The position numbers and the translations under genes are program-made. Below are positions 17,601 through 31,814 of a stretch of DNA of 64,000 bases, piece by piece. The notes under the pieces were generated by a model. The model had not been told where the DNA came from. It saw only the letters and a list, made by a program, of their open reading frames with translations, and did not search any database. The stretch's first letter is position 1. Every line of letters begins with the position of its first letter. The DNA is from Candidatus Kuenenia stuttgartensis (GTDB lineage Bacteria > Pseudomonadota > Alphaproteobacteria > SMXS01), in contig CALQFM020000008.1 of the NCBI GenBank assembly GCA_943329845.2, positions 1 through 64,000 on the forward strand, written 5' to 3'.

Positions 17601-19046
17601 GTGACCAGTGAAACCCACCGACTCGGGGGGATACATAATGATGCGGCCAACCCGTCCATGATGACACCCTGGCAGGAAGCGTGGCAGCGGATTCGCGCCA
17701 AACTGCGCACCGAGTTCGGCGACGCCACCTTCGACAGCTGGCTGAAGCCGCTCGGCGTGCTGCGGGCCGAAGGTTCCAAGGTGCTGATCACGGTGCCGAC
17801 ACGCTTCATGTGCGATTGGGTGAAGACCCATTATCTCAGCCGCATCATCGACCACTGGCGCCAGGAAACCGGCGCCATGATCGATGTGGAGCTGGTGGTC
17901 AGCGTTCAGGCGCCGTTGCCTGGGCCGATCGCCGTCGTGGCGGTGCCCGTGGCAAAGCCGAACGGCCGTCCGGCCCGACCCGATGGGCATGGCGACGAGC
18001 TGGACCCCGCGGGCGATACCTACAGCGCCCCGCTCGATCCCCGCTTCACCTTCGACAGCTTCGTGGTCGGCAAATCCAACGAACTCGCCCACGCCGCCGC
18101 CCGGCGCGTCGCCAGCAGCGCCAAGGTCCAGTTCAACCCGTTGTTCCTCTATGGCGGCGTCGGCCTGGGCAAGACCCACCTGATGCACGCCATCGCCGCC
18201 GAGATCCGCGCCCGCAATCCGGAGCGCAAGGTGCTGTACATGTCGGCGGAAAAGTTCATGTACCAGTTCATCCGGGCGCTCCGGTACAAGGACACCATGG
18301 CGTTCAAGGAGCAGTTCCGCTCGGTCGACGTGCTGATGATCGATGACGTCCAGTTCATCGCCAACAAGGACAGCACCCAGGAAGAGTTTTTCCACACCTT
18401 CAACGCCGTGATCGACCAGCACCGCCAGGTCATCATCTCGGGAGACCGTTCGCCGTCGGACCTGGAGGGCATCGAGGACCGCATCAAATCGCGCCTCGGC
18501 TGGGGCCTCGTCGCCGACGTGCATCCGACCGACTACGAGCTGCGTGTCGGCATCCTGCAGTCCAAGCTCGAGGCCATGGGCCGGGACGACCTGCCCAAGG
18601 AAGTGACCGAGTTCCTGGCGCGCAAGATCGTCTCGAACGTGCGCGAGCTCGAGGGCGCGCTCAACCGGGTCACCGCCTATTCGGATCTGGTAGGCCGTCC
18701 GGTCACCCTGGAGATGACCCAGGAAGTGCTGCAGGACCTGATCCGCTCCAACGACCGGCGGGTGTCCATCGCCGAGATCCAGCGCCATGTGGCCGAGTAT
18801 TTCAACGTCCGCCTGTCCGACCTGCTGTCGGCGCGCCGGGCCCGCGCTGTCGCCCGGCCACGGCAGGTGGCCATGTATCTGTCCAAGCAGCTCACCTCGC
18901 GCAGCCTGCCCGAGATCGGCCGCAAATTCGGCGGCCGTGACCATACCACGGTGATGCATGCAGTGCGCCGGATCGAGGAGCTTCGGGAAACCGACAGCGG
19001 CCTGGACCAGGACATCGAAAACCTCCGCCGCACCCTGGAAACCTGA
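17601..19046 (+). CDS. dnaA: chromosomal replication initiator DnaA
   Basis: A 481-residue AAA+ initiator that binds DnaA boxes and opens oriC. Domain I starts around [14 protein letters not shown]. The Walker A motif is [11 protein letters not shown], Walker B is LMIDDVQFI, and sensor and arginine-finger residues lie in [19 protein letters not shown]. The C-terminal DNA-binding signature is [15 protein letters not shown]. The GTG at 17601 is 11 bp after the rhodanese stop. ATGs at 17658 and 17661 lack a ribosome-binding site but would still keep the whole of domain I. Confidence 0.97.
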   Translation: MTSETHRLGGIHNDAANPSMMTPWQEAWQRIRAKLRTEFGDATFDSWLKPLGVLRAEGSKVLITVPTRFMCDWVKTHYLSRIIDHWRQETGAMIDVELVVSVQAPLPGPIAVVAVPVAKPNGRPARPDGHGDELDPAGDTYSAPLDPRFTFDSFVVGKSNELAHAAARRVASSAKVQFNPLFLYGGVGLGKTHLMHAIAAEIRARNPERKVLYMSAEKFMYQFIRALRYKDTMAFKEQFRSVDVLMIDDVQFIANKDSTQEEFFHTFNAVIDQHRQVIISGDRSPSDLEGIEDRIKSRLGWGLVADVHPTDYELRVGILQSKLEAMGRDDLPKEVTEFLARKIVSNVRELEGALNRVTAYSDLVGRPVTLEMTQEVLQDLIRSNDRRVSIAEIQRHVAEYFNVRLSDLLSARRARAVARPRQVAMYLSKQLTSRSLPEIGRKFGGRDHTTVMHAVRRIEELRETDSGLDQDIENLRRTLET

Positions 19047-19076
19047 GCGTTTCAGCCTAGTTGAATGATGGCGTGG

Positions 19077-19100
19077 AATGGGGTCCGGTACCCCATTTTT
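19077..19100 (+). terminator. rho-independent terminator after dnaA
   Basis: AATGGGGT (19077-19084) pairs perfectly with ACCCCATT (19090-19097) across a 5-nt loop and runs into TTT, giving five T in a row at 19096-19100. It starts 30 bp after the dnaA stop. This implies that dnaN has its own promoter in the remaining 165 bp. Confidence 0.75.
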
Positions 19101-19266
19101 CGTGTCATTGCGGCCTTCGTCTGCTAAAGTCTCGGTCCGGTTGAACGCTGTCTCAGGGGGGCGATTTCCGGGTCCGGGCGGCAGCCGCTGGGCTGTCCCG
19201 AAAAGCATAAGTAAGACAGGGGCTTATTAGCCTCCGTACCGTAGGTTCAACCATAGCCAAGAGCCC

Positions 19267-20382
19267 ATGAAACTCACCATCGAACGCGCGGCGCTCCTGC
19301 GGTCGCTAGGCCACGTGCAAAGTGTCGTCGAACGGCGCACCACCATCCCCATCCTGTCCAACATGCTGCTGGAGGCCGCGGACGGGCGGCTCAACCTGAC
19401 GGCCACCGATCTGGACCTGGCCGTGGTGGAATCCGTCACCGCCGACGTGACCGCACCGGGCGCGATCACCACGCCCGCACATACGCTTTACGACATCGTC
19501 CGCAAGCTGCCTGAAGGCTCCCAGGTCGAGCTTGAATACCGGGGCGGCGAGCAGCGCCTGACGCTCAGCGCGGGCCGCTCACGGTTCGTGCTGGCCTGCC
19601 TGCCGCGCGAGGATTTCCCGGTGATGGCCGAGGACGCGCTGCCGCACCGCTTCAGCCTGCCGGTCGCCGACCTGAAGAAGCTGATCGACAAGACCCGCTT
19701 CGCCATCAGCACCGAGGAAACCCGCTTCTACCTGAACGGCATCTACCTGCATGTGGCCGATGGCAAGGAGCCCACGCTGGTGGGCGTGGCCACCGACGGC
19801 CACCGCCTCGCCCGCGTCCGGCTGCCCATGCCGTTGGGCGCCGCCGGCATGCCCGGCGTGATCGTGCCGCGCAAGACCGTGCAGGAAGTGCGCAAGCTGC
19901 TCGACGAGGCCGAAGGCTCGGTGCAGGTCAGCCTGTCCGACAGCAAGATCCGCTTCGACTTCGCCGACGCGGTCCTCACGTCAAAGCTGATCGATGGCAC
20001 CTTCCCGGACTATGTCCGCGTGATCCCGGCCAATAACGAGCGGCTGCTCGAGGTGGACGCCAGGTTGTTCGCCGAGGCCATCGACCGCGTCTCGACCATT
20101 TCCAGCGAGAAGTCGCGGGCGGTGAAGCTGATCATCGACACCGACAAGGTGACGCTCGCCGTCAACAGCCCCGACAGTGGCTCGGCCACCGAGGAACTGG
20201 CCGCCGGCTATTCGTCCGAGGCCATGGAGATCGGTTTCAACGCGCGCTACGTCCTCGACATCATGAGCCAGGTGGAAGGCGACACGGTGCGCGTGTCCTT
20301 CGCCGACGCGGCCGCGCCGACGCTGGTGCAGGACGGCGGCGACGAAACCGCGCTCTATGTGCTGATGCCGATGCGCGTCTGA
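19267..20382 (+). CDS. dnaN: DNA polymerase III beta subunit (sliding clamp)
   Basis: A 371-residue clamp protein that dimerises around DNA and tethers the polymerase. It starts MKLTIERAALLRSLGHVQSV and has the standard SNMLLEA, GSQVELEY and TDGHRLARVRL stretches. The C-terminus ends YVLMPMRV, the conserved strand of domain III that forms part of the clamp-binding pocket. It is 22 bp upstream of recF. Confidence 0.97.
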   Translation: MKLTIERAALLRSLGHVQSVVERRTTIPILSNMLLEAADGRLNLTATDLDLAVVESVTADVTAPGAITTPAHTLYDIVRKLPEGSQVELEYRGGEQRLTLSAGRSRFVLACLPREDFPVMAEDALPHRFSLPVADLKKLIDKTRFAISTEETRFYLNGIYLHVADGKEPTLVGVATDGHRLARVRLPMPLGAAGMPGVIVPRKTVQEVRKLLDEAEGSVQVSLSDSKIRFDFADAVLTSKLIDGTFPDYVRVIPANNERLLEVDARLFAEAIDRVSTISSEKSRAVKLIIDTDKVTLAVNSPDSGSATEELAAGYSSEAMEIGFNARYVLDIMSQVEGDTVRVSFADAAAPTLVQDGGDETALYVLMPMRV

Positions 20383-20404
20383 CGCGGTCGCATCCGGGAA
20401 AAGA

Positions 20405-24026
<3,622 letters not shown>

Positions 24027-24128
24027 GCAGCGCTGCTTTTTTCTCTGCCGGTTGGCGCGGCCCGCGCTATGATCGCGGACGCCGGACGGTATCCGGCAAC
24101 CGCGTCATTTCGTCACCCGAGAGAATCC

Positions 24129-25220
24129 GTGAAGTCTTATTGCCGCACATTCCTGTGCCTCGCGATGTTTGCCCTGCCCGCCGCGGCCGCCGCCGATCCC
24201 ATCCCGGTCGAGGATTTTGCCGCCGACGCGTCGATCTGGAGCCCGGCGATTTCGCCCGACGGCAAGCAGATCGCCTATTTCACCTACAAGGACGGCGACG
24301 ACTATCTGGTCACGTACCGGCTGGAGAACGATACGCTGACACTGATTGGCGAGCAGAAATCGGGCGACCAGGTCGACTTCAACTGGGTGGCGTGGAAGTC
24401 GTCAGACCGACTGCTGGTCAGCGTCACGACCTACAGCAAGATGCGGTATTTCGGATCGGAGCGTTTTCCGTTCCGGCGTCTGCTGTCCTATGCCAAGGAC
24501 GGCAGCGACATCAAGCTGCTGCTCGACGTCAGGCGCCTCAAATGGTTCCGCTTCCGCTTCGACGACGTTATTTCGTTCCTGCCCGACGATCCGGACCACA
24601 TCATCATCGGCTTCAGCGACGAGGGCGACTTCCAGTCCAACGCCTACAAGATCAACATTTTGACCGGCGAGAAGGAACTGCTGCAGAAGCCGGAGAAGAA
24701 CCAGTATGTCCGCGACTGGTACGCCGACTGGAACGGCACGGTCCGCTACGCCTATGGCTGGGACAAGAAGAAGGAGCGGCTGATGCTGATCCGCAAGGCG
24801 GACGGCCAGTGGATCAGCCTGACCAAGAACGATCTGTTTGAGGACGGCCGCTTCCGGCCGCTGGGGTTCAGCTTCGACGAGCGGTACGTCTATGTCATGT
24901 CGTCGCACGTCAACGGCCGCGACGCCGTCTTCCGATTCGACCTGGAATCCGGCGAGCTGGCGGGCAAGGTCTACGAGAACGATAGGGTCGATATCGAAGG
25001 CCTGGTGGTGTCGCGGGCGCAGCACAAGGTACTTGCCGTCGGCTATGTCGACGACACGCCGAAGCTGCACTACCTCGACGAGGATTACAGGAAGCTGCAC
25101 GAGAGTATCGATGCGGTCCTGCCCGGACGGGTCAACCAGATCGTCTCCAGCAGTGCCGACGAGCAATACGCCATCATCGGCTCGTCGAGCGACCGGGATG
25201 CCGGCCGCTACTATCTCTAA
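24129..25220 (+). pseudogene. S9-family peptidase, N-terminal part before an in-frame stop
   Basis: A 363-residue frame holding a signal peptide that ends near FALPAAAAA and the beta-propeller half of a prolyl-oligopeptidase-type (S9) peptidase, for example DASIWSPAISPDGKQIAYFT. It stops at TAA 25218-25220 after GRYYL. The codons after the TAA stay in the same frame and continue the domain without a gap: GRYYL-stop-DMTQNPRRMVEF. One base change from a Tyr codon (TAC or TAT) to TAA explains this. Start GTG 24129 has GAGAG upstream and gives a sensible signal peptide. The protein would act in the periplasm if read as one chain. Confidence 0.75.
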
Positions 25221-25223
25221 GAC

Positions 25224-26099
25224 ATGACGCAGAATCCCCGGCGGATGGTCGAGTTCGGCCGGATCTATCCCAAGCTGCCGCTGGAGAAGATGGCCCGCAT
25301 GAAGCCGGTCAGCTATGAGGCCCGCGACAGCCTGACGATCCCGGCCTACCTGACCCTGTCCGAAGGCTGGAGCGGACCTGGCCCGGCGGTGATCATGCCC
25401 CATGGCGGACCTTGGGTGCGCGACACGCTGTCGTTCGACATGTGGGTACAGTTCCTGGCCAGCCGCGGCTATGCGGTGCTGCAGCCGAATTACCGGGGCT
25501 CCTCTGGCTATGGCGACCGCTACGAGTCCCTGGGCTACGGCAAGTGGGGGCGCACCATGCAGGACGACCTGACCGATGGCGTGAAGTGGCTGGTGGCCGA
25601 GGGCATCGCCGATCCGAACCGGGTCTGCATCGTCGGCGGCTCCTATGGCGGCTATGCCGCGCTGATGGGCGCCATCCGCACGCCAGACACCTACAAATGC
25701 GCCGCCGCGTTCGCACCGGTCACCGACATCAAGCGGTTCCTGAGGGACCACGGCGATTATGTCGAGGACAGCTACGACTACCAGCGGGTCGCTGGCAGCC
25801 TCGACAAGGACGAACTGGAGCAGATCTCCCCGCTCCGGCGTGCCAAGGAAGTGGCGCTGCCGCTGCTGCTGGCGCACGGGACCGCCGACGACGTGGTCCC
25901 GGTCGAGCATTCGAGGGAACTTGCCGAGAAGCTCAAGGGATTGGACAAGCCGGTCAAATATCTCGAGATGGCGGACGAAAACCATCACATGGAGAAGTCG
26001 GCCGACCGGCTGTTGTGGTTCAAGGAGCTGGAAGCGTTCCTCGCCGAGCATATCGGCACGCCCTCGGCGGAAGCCGCCGCTGCCGCGCCTGCCCAATAG
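25224..26099 (+). pseudogene. S9-family peptidase, C-terminal catalytic part
   Basis: A 291-residue frame, in phase with the upstream part and separated only by TAA-GAC. It holds the alpha/beta-hydrolase catalytic domain with nucleophile GGSYGGYAAL, Asp in HGTADDVVP and His in DENHHMEK. It has an ATG at 25224 but no good ribosome-binding site. Made alone it would lack both the signal peptide and the propeller that gates the active site. All catalytic residues are kept, so the break is recent, is an assembly error, or is read through. Confidence 0.75.
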
Positions 26100-26327
26100 C
26101 TCCCCGTCACCGCCCACATTACGAAGCGGCAACAATTTTTTGTCGGCAGGCGCCGATGCCGCTTTCGGTACGACAGGGCCGTGCTATATCCACTCGTGCT
26201 TCGACAGGAACGGTTAACAAGGATACTGAACCAGGCGACCCGCAGGTTCGCACCCAGCCGCCCTTTTTCCGTCACCATTCCCTTGCATAAGCTGCGCCCG
26301 CATTCGCGCCGGACAGCCCGCTGATCC

Positions 26328-28166
26328 ATGGCAAACACGAAGAATCCCAGCCCGCCGCGCAAGACCCCGCCCAAGAACCCGGCGCCGCCCCGCAAAGGCG
26401 GCAGCTGGCAGCGTACCCTGCTGGCCTGGCTGCTGGCGACCGCCGCCGGCATCGCGGGCGTCCTGCTGCTGATCGCCGTCTGGTGGGTCGTCGACCTGCC
26501 CGACGTGGACAAGACCCTGGCGCAGAAGCGGCCGCCCGCCGTCACCATTCTGGACCGGCATGGCGCGCAGATCGCGGCCTATGGCGGCGTCGGCGGCGAA
26601 TGGGTGCCGCGCAGGCGCATCCCCGTCAACGTGGTGAAGGCGGTGCTGGCGATCGAGGACCGGCGGTTCTACACCCATGAGGGCGTGGATTTCTGGGGCG
26701 TGGTGCGCGCCGTCGTAGTCAATATCCGCAGCGGCGACGTCAAGCAGGGCGGCTCGACCCTGACCCAGCAGCTTGCCAAGAACCTGTTCCTGACCCCCGA
26801 CAAGACCGCCAAGCGCAAGATCCAGGAGGCCATGCTGGCCTATGCGCTGGAACGCCGGCTCAGCAAGGACCAGATCCTCGAGCAGTATCTCAACCGGGTG
26901 TATTTCGGCGCCGGCGCCTATGGCGTCGAGGCCGCCTCGCGGCGCTATTTCGCCAAGGAGGTGCAGGACGTGACCCTGCCCGAGGCCGCCATGCTGGCCG
27001 GCCTACTCAAGGCGCCGTCGAAATACTCGCCGCTCAACGACCCCAAGGCCGCGGCCGCGCGCACCCGGCAGGTGCTCGACGCCATGGTGGACGCCGGCTT
27101 CCTCACCGAGGGCCGGCGCCGCAACATCGCCATACCCCAGGTCGCCTCGCGCTCGGCCGGCGACAGTGCCCGCTACTTCACCGACTGGGTGATGACCGAG
27201 CTGCCGCAATATGTGGGCGAGCCGACCAGCGATCTCACCGTGCGCACCACCTTCGAGCCGGGCCTGCAGTTCTCGGCGCAGCAGGCGCTGACCGACGGAC
27301 TGGAGAAGGGCGGCGCCGACGGCAAGGTTAGCCAGGGCGCCATCGTGGTGATGACGCCGGCGGGCGAGGTGCGTGCCATGGTCGGTGGCCGCGACTACCA
27401 GCAGAGCGAGTTCAACCGCGCGGTGCGGGCGCTGCGCCAGCCGGGCTCGGCGTTCAAGCTGTTCGTCTACCTGGCCGGCTTCGAGGCGGGCTACGATCCC
27501 AACTCGGTGATGCGCGATTCCCCGGTCATCCTGGACGGGTGGCAGCCGCAGAACTACTCCGAGGAATTCCGCGGGCCGGTCACCCTGCGCACCGCCTTCG
27601 CCGATTCCATCAACACGGTGGCGGTCAAGCTGGCCAACGCCGCCGACCAGTCGACGGTGGTGGAAGCGGCCCGTCGCCTCGGCATCACCACGCCGCTCAG
27701 CACCCTGCCCAGCGTCTCGCTCGGCGTCACCGAAGTGCGGCTGATCGAGCTGACCGGCGCCTATGCCGCCATCGCCAATGGCGGCTATGAGGCGCGGCCC
27801 TACGCCATTCTGGAGGTCCGCGACGCCGACGGCGACAAGGTCTACAAGCGCAAGCAGAACCGGGGGCGTGTCGTCGCCCAGCAGCAGGTCGAGCAGCTCG
27901 ACGAGCTGATGCGCGCCGTGGTGTCCTACGGGACCGGCGGCAACGCCCGCCTGCCCAACCGCGTCGCCGCCGGCAAGACCGGCACCAGCCAGGAATGGCG
28001 CAACGCCTGGTTCGTGGGCTACACCGACAAATATGTCGCCGGCGTGTGGCTCGGCAACGATGACAACTCGCCGATGAACCATGTGGCGGGCGGCGGCATG
28101 CCGGCGAAGATCTGGCGCGACCTGATGGTCCGCGCCGACAAGGTGAAGCAGAGCGAGGCCGACTGA
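26328..28166 (+). CDS. class A penicillin-binding protein, PBP1A family
   Basis: A 612-residue bifunctional peptidoglycan synthase. A short Pro-rich cytoplasmic tail is followed by one membrane segment (residues about 28-55). The glycosyltransferase domain has AIEDRRFYTHEGVDFWG with the catalytic Glu, and GGSTLTQQLAKN. The transpeptidase domain has SAFK (PGSAFKLF), SIN (ADSINTV) and KTG (AGKTGTSQEW). All active-site motifs are intact. It is shorter than E. coli PBP1a, lacking long insert domains. It stands alone, 228 bp after the broken peptidase gene. Confidence 0.92.
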   Translation: MANTKNPSPPRKTPPKNPAPPRKGGSWQRTLLAWLLATAAGIAGVLLLIAVWWVVDLPDVDKTLAQKRPPAVTILDRHGAQIAAYGGVGGEWVPRRRIPVNVVKAVLAIEDRRFYTHEGVDFWGVVRAVVVNIRSGDVKQGGSTLTQQLAKNLFLTPDKTAKRKIQEAMLAYALERRLSKDQILEQYLNRVYFGAGAYGVEAASRRYFAKEVQDVTLPEAAMLAGLLKAPSKYSPLNDPKAAAARTRQVLDAMVDAGFLTEGRRRNIAIPQVASRSAGDSARYFTDWVMTELPQYVGEPTSDLTVRTTFEPGLQFSAQQALTDGLEKGGADGKVSQGAIVVMTPAGEVRAMVGGRDYQQSEFNRAVRALRQPGSAFKLFVYLAGFEAGYDPNSVMRDSPVILDGWQPQNYSEEFRGPVTLRTAFADSINTVAVKLANAADQSTVVEAARRLGITTPLSTLPSVSLGVTEVRLIELTGAYAAIANGGYEARPYAILEVRDADGDKVYKRKQNRGRVVAQQQVEQLDELMRAVVSYGTGGNARLPNRVAAGKTGTSQEWRNAWFVGYTDKYVAGVWLGNDDNSPMNHVAGGGMPAKIWRDLMVRADKVKQSEAD

Positions 28167-28229
28167 GCCTGTTGCGCCGTTCACCCCGATAACAGACAGT
28201 GCGGAGTTCAACGGCTTCCGGACGAGGCG

Positions 28230-29222
28230 ATGACGGATTTCGAGCGGAGCGTATTGAGCCTGCCGGCTTCGGCGGCGCCCGCGCTGATGGTCGTCATCGA
28301 CACCGAGGAGGAGTTCGACTGGACCGGCCCGTTCGGCCGCACCAGCCATTCGGTCGAGGCGCTCGACGATCTGGGCCGCGCCCAGGAGCTCTTCGAGGGC
28401 TTCGGCATTGTCCCGGTCTATGCCGTCGACTATCCGATTGCCGACAACCCGGACCCTGCAGCCGCGCTGCGCGGCTGGATCGCGGCGGGCAGGGCGGTGC
28501 TCGCCGCCCAGCTCCATGGCTGGGTGACCCCGCCCTTCGAGGAAGCCATCAGCCGCCGGAACTCCTACCAGGGCAACCTGCCACCGGCGCTGGAGCGCGC
28601 CAAGCTCGAGGCGCTTGTCGCCCGCGTCACCGACAGCTTCGGCGTGCGGCCGGTGATCCACAAGGCCGGGCGCTATGGCATCGGCCCGTCCACGCCCGGC
28701 ATCATCGCCGGGCTGGGATTCGAAATCGACCTGAGCATCTGCCCGAGTTTCGACGGCCGTCGTGACGGCGGGCCCGACCACACGCGTTATTCGGCCGACC
28801 CGTTCCGCTTCGGGCCGGGCGGCGGCCTGCTCGAGCTGCCGTCGACCGCCGGCTATTGCGGCGTGCTCGCGCCGATCGGCAACCCGCTGCACGGGCTCGT
28901 GGCGTCGCCGCCGCTGGAGCGGGCGCGCTTGAAGGCGGCGTTCTCGCGGCTGGGCCTGCTGGAGCGCATCCGGCTGTCGCCCGAAGGCTATTCGCTGGCC
29001 GACCTGAAGCGGCTCACACGCAAGCTGCTGGCGGACGGCACGCGGGTGCTGACCTTCAGCTTCCACAGCCCGTCGTTGAGGCCGGGATGCACGCCCTATG
29101 TGAGAACCGAGGCCGACCGGGCGCGGTTGCTGGACACGTGCCGGGGGTATTTCGAGTTCTTCAGGAACGAGGTCGGCGGGCGCTTCACGACGCCGTTCCA
29201 GGTGCGGGACGAACTCGGCTAA
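28230..29222 (+). CDS. polysaccharide deacetylase-like protein, WalW type
   Basis: A 330-residue protein starting with the acidic motif [15 protein letters not shown], as in WalW-type proteins of exopolysaccharide loci, a class I recall from sphingomonads. The rest resembles the NodB/polysaccharide deacetylase barrel ([33 protein letters not shown]). No signal peptide is visible, so it may act in the cytoplasm. No other polysaccharide genes lie nearby, so the substrate is unknown. Its stop overlaps the convergent YcgN-family stop by two bases. Confidence 0.75.
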   Translation: MTDFERSVLSLPASAAPALMVVIDTEEEFDWTGPFGRTSHSVEALDDLGRAQELFEGFGIVPVYAVDYPIADNPDPAAALRGWIAAGRAVLAAQLHGWVTPPFEEAISRRNSYQGNLPPALERAKLEALVARVTDSFGVRPVIHKAGRYGIGPSTPGIIAGLGFEIDLSICPSFDGRRDGGPDHTRYSADPFRFGPGGGLLELPSTAGYCGVLAPIGNPLHGLVASPPLERARLKAAFSRLGLLERIRLSPEGYSLADLKRLTRKLLADGTRVLTFSFHSPSLRPGCTPYVRTEADRARLLDTCRGYFEFFRNEVGGRFTTPFQVRDELG

Positions 29223-29659
29223 AGCTCCCAGTCGACCAGATGCATGAACAGGTCGTCGGCGTCGCGCTCCGAGACCGCCTTGCCGCGCACCGAGATGCCG
29301 GCCTGGTGGACGGTATCGGGATCGCCGGAGACCAGCGGGTGCCACCATTCCAGGTCCTTGCCCTCATGCAGCCGCCGGTAGGCGCAGCTTCGCGGCATCC
29401 AGTTGAACATGGCCACGTTCTCGGGCGTCAGCACCTGGCAGTCGGGCACCAGCCGGCGGCGTTCGCTGTACTTGGTGCAGCTGCAGGCCTCGGTGTCGAG
29501 CAGGCGGCAGCAGACATTGGTCTGCATGATCTCGCCCGTGTCCTCGTCCTCCAGCTTGTGCAGGCAGCAGCGGGCGCAGCCGTCGCACAGGGATTCCCAT
29601 TCCTCCCGGTTCATCTCGGCGAGAGTCTTGGTTTTCCAGAACGGCAGGGCGTCGCTCAT
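29219..29659 (-). CDS. YcgN-family cysteine cluster protein
   Basis: A 146-residue protein of the UPF0260 (YcgN) family. It has [20 protein letters not shown] near the start, and Cys clusters [17 protein letters not shown] and ACSCTKY that probably bind metal. The C-terminal [20 protein letters not shown] is typical. The biochemical role is not known. The ATG overlaps the SCO stop by four bases, so it is coupled to a copper-delivery gene. That context fits a metal-linked role but proves nothing. Confidence 0.88.
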   Translation of the reverse strand: MSDALPFWKTKTLAEMNREEWESLCDGCARCCLHKLEDEDTGEIMQTNVCCRLLDTEACSCTKYSERRRLVPDCQVLTPENVAMFNWMPRSCAYRRLHEGKDLEWWHPLVSGDPDTVHQAGISVRGKAVSERDADDLFMHLVDWEL

Positions 29660-30255
29660 GCGCTGCCGGGGTCCAGCAGGTCCCTGAGCGCCTTCTCGAT
29701 GACCGCGGACGAGCTGTTCGGGTCCAGATGCCTGATATACCGGCCCTCGCAGTCCATCAGGTAGACATAGCCGGAATGGTTCATGGTGTAGGCGTCGGGC
29801 GCGTCGGCCGGCACCTCGCGGGCATAGTAGACGCGGTAGGCACCGGCCGCCTTGGCCACTTGCTCGGCGCTGCCGCTCAGGCCGATGAAGGACGGGTGGA
29901 AGCTCGTCAGGTATTTGCCGACGACGTCGGGCGTGTCGCGTTCCGGGTCGATGGTGATGAACACCGGCGTGAACCTGTCCGCGTCCTTCCCCAGTGTATC
30001 GAGCGCGCCGCTGATGTTCTGCAGCTCGGTGGGGCAGATGTCGGGGCAGAAGGTGAAGCCGAAATAGACGATGCGGTACTTTCCCTTCAGCGTCTCGTTG
30101 GTGACCGCCTTGCCGGACGGGTCGGTCAGTTCGAACGCGCCGCCGATGGGGACGGCGGCGTCGCCCTTCACTTTGCACGCCGTCTCGCCGCAGCCGGACA
30201 GCGGTACGGCGCCGGCGAGCAGCAGGGCGAGGGCGATGGGGATCAGCAGGCGCAT
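29656..30255 (-). CDS. SCO1/SenC-family copper protein
   Basis: A 199-residue thioredoxin-fold protein that delivers copper to cytochrome c oxidase (Cu-A) or handles thiols in the periplasm. The lipobox VPLSGC (C22) predicts a membrane-anchored lipoprotein. The copper motif CPDIC (C70 and C74) and the distal His in [11 protein letters not shown] are present. I chose ATG 30255; the frame could reach a GTG at 30342, but that would bury the signal peptide. No oxidase subunit gene lies in the window. Confidence 0.92.
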   Translation of the reverse strand: MRLLIPIALALLLAGAVPLSGCGETACKVKGDAAVPIGGAFELTDPSGKAVTNETLKGKYRIVYFGFTFCPDICPTELQNISGALDTLGKDADRFTPVFITIDPERDTPDVVGKYLTSFHPSFIGLSGSAEQVAKAAGAYRVYYAREVPADAPDAYTMNHSGYVYLMDCEGRYIRHLDPNSSSAVIEKALRDLLDPGSA

Positions 30256-30314
30256 GCGGCCGGGTTCCAAAGCGGGTCGGGTTGGTTTAGGGTCGGCACA
30301 GGTCGTGGCCAGCG

Positions 30315-30328
30315 CCCTATATATAGGG
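30315..30328. promoter_or_regulatory. perfect 14-bp palindrome in a divergent promoter region
   Basis: CCCTATATATAGGG is self-complementary and lies 60 bp upstream of the SCO start and 31 bp upstream of the ankyrin-protein start. Its TATATATA core could serve as the -10 box for both directions, or the dyad could be an operator. I cannot choose between these. Confidence 0.45.
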
Positions 30329-30358
30329 TGCTTCGCCAACACGGAAGGATGACGGGCA

Positions 30359-31024
30359 ATGACGGGTTACTGGGGGCGCCTCGGCGGCAGGCTGATCGTG
30401 ACGGTCGCCGTGCTGTGCGTGTCGGCCGGCGCGGCCATGGCGCAGATGACGCCGGATGCCGAGTTCATCCGAAGTATCCGCAAAAGCGACTACAGCAAGG
30501 TGCTTCCCTATCTGGTCAACGGCGGCAATGTGAACGGGCGCGAATTCGACAGCACACCGGCGCTGATGGTGGCGGTCGAGATCGGCGACGCCAGCCTGGT
30601 CAAGACGTTCCTGGAATTCAAGGCCAACCCGGACCTGTCCAACCGGACGACAGGCGAGACCGCGCTGATGCGCGCCGCCACCCAGAACGAGCTCACCTGC
30701 GCCCAGTTGCTGGTCTACTACAAGGCCGACATCGACGCGCCCGACAAGCAGGGCGAGACGGCGCTGATCAAGGCGGTGCGCGCCAAGTCCGAGGACATCG
30801 TTGCGCTGCTCGTCAGCGTCGGCGCCGACGTGAACCTGGCGGACTATACCGGCATGTCGCCGATCGACCACGCGCGCCGCATCGGCAACCCGCGCATCAT
30901 CAAGATCCTGGAAACGCCCCCGCCCGCGCCTGTGGCGCCGGTCGCGCCGGTGACACCGGTTCTCGAAGTGCCGCCCGAAAAGCCCGAGGCGCCGGCGCCC
31001 GTATCGGCGCCGCCCACGAAGTAG
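30359..31024 (+). CDS. exported ankyrin-repeat protein
   Basis: A 221-residue protein. A signal peptide of about 29 residues ends SAGAAMAQ. About four ankyrin repeats follow (residues about 35-180), for example TTGETALMRAATQNELTCAQLLVYY and QGETALIKAVRAKSEDIVALLVSVGAD in part. The C-terminal 35 residues are Pro/Ala/Val-rich (APVAPVAPVTP), a flexible tail. It is probably a periplasmic scaffold. The phosphatase gene begins eight bases after its stop, so they are co-transcribed. Confidence 0.85.
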   Translation: MTGYWGRLGGRLIVTVAVLCVSAGAAMAQMTPDAEFIRSIRKSDYSKVLPYLVNGGNVNGREFDSTPALMVAVEIGDASLVKTFLEFKANPDLSNRTTGETALMRAATQNELTCAQLLVYYKADIDAPDKQGETALIKAVRAKSEDIVALLVSVGADVNLADYTGMSPIDHARRIGNPRIIKILETPPPAPVAPVAPVTPVLEVPPEKPEAPAPVSAPPTK

Positions 31025-31032
31025 GCGCGGCC

Positions 31033-31806
31033 GTGTTCGGGTTGTTCAAGAAGCGGCGCAAGTTCTGCCAGGTTCCCGAGCGAACCTGTGTCTACGCCAT
31101 CGGCGACATCCACGGCCGGGCCGACCTGCTGGAGATGGTGCTGGAAAAGATCCAGGTTCACGCCGCGCGCTATGACGGCTTTCGCAAGGTGCTGATCACG
31201 CTCGGCGACTATGTGGACCGGGGCGCCGACAGCAAGGGCGTCATCGACCGGCTGCTCGCGCCGCCCGCCGGGTTCGAAACCGTTTGCCTGATGGGCAACC
31301 ACGAGGACCTCATGCTGCGGTTCCTCAGCCAGCCCGCCGATGGCGGCGTGTGGTTCCAGAACGGCGGCGAGGCCACGATGGAAAGCTACGGCTTGCCTGT
31401 CGATGGCTGGGACGTGGACCGCGCCAAGGACCTTCGCGACGCGCTGGCCCGCGCCCTGCCGCCCGCCCATGTTGCCTTCCTGCGCGGGCTGGCGATGCAG
31501 CACACCGAGGGCGACTATGTCTTCGTGCATGCGGGCGTGAAGCCCGGCGTGCCGCTACGCCGTCAGGATCCGGAAGATCTGATGTGGATCAGGGACGAAT
31601 TCCTGCGCTCGACCCGGGATCACGGCAAGGTAGTGGTCCACGGCCATTCGGTCGCGTTCAAGCCCGAGGAGTTTCCGTCGTCAGACCGGCCGAGTCGCAT
31701 CGGCATTGATACGGGCGCCTATGCGACAGAACAGCTCACATGCCTGGCGCTGGTCGGCGCCATGCGGTCATGGATCCATACCGAGCAGGATCCGCGTTTC
31801 GCCTGA
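31033..31806 (+). CDS. serine/threonine-type metallophosphatase
   Basis: A 257-residue calcineurin-like phosphoesterase of the bacterial PPP group. Metal and phosphate ligands are in GDIHGRADLLE, GDYVDRGADS and GNHEDLML, with later His in FVHAGVKPG and VVHGHSV. No signal peptide is present, so it is cytoplasmic. The GTG start at 31033 is eight bases after the ankyrin gene. Substrate (protein or diadenosine polyphosphate) cannot be decided from sequence. Confidence 0.88.
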   Translation: MFGLFKKRRKFCQVPERTCVYAIGDIHGRADLLEMVLEKIQVHAARYDGFRKVLITLGDYVDRGADSKGVIDRLLAPPAGFETVCLMGNHEDLMLRFLSQPADGGVWFQNGGEATMESYGLPVDGWDVDRAKDLRDALARALPPAHVAFLRGLAMQHTEGDYVFVHAGVKPGVPLRRQDPEDLMWIRDEFLRSTRDHGKVVVHGHSVAFKPEEFPSSDRPSRIGIDTGAYATEQLTCLALVGAMRSWIHTEQDPRFA

Positions 31807-31814
31807 GCGGTAAC

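Noticed and set aside
24027-24042. GCAGCGCTGC followed by TTTTTT after gyrB as a terminator
   Set aside because: The palindrome has no loop, so only a three-pair stem can form. The T-run is suggestive but not enough.
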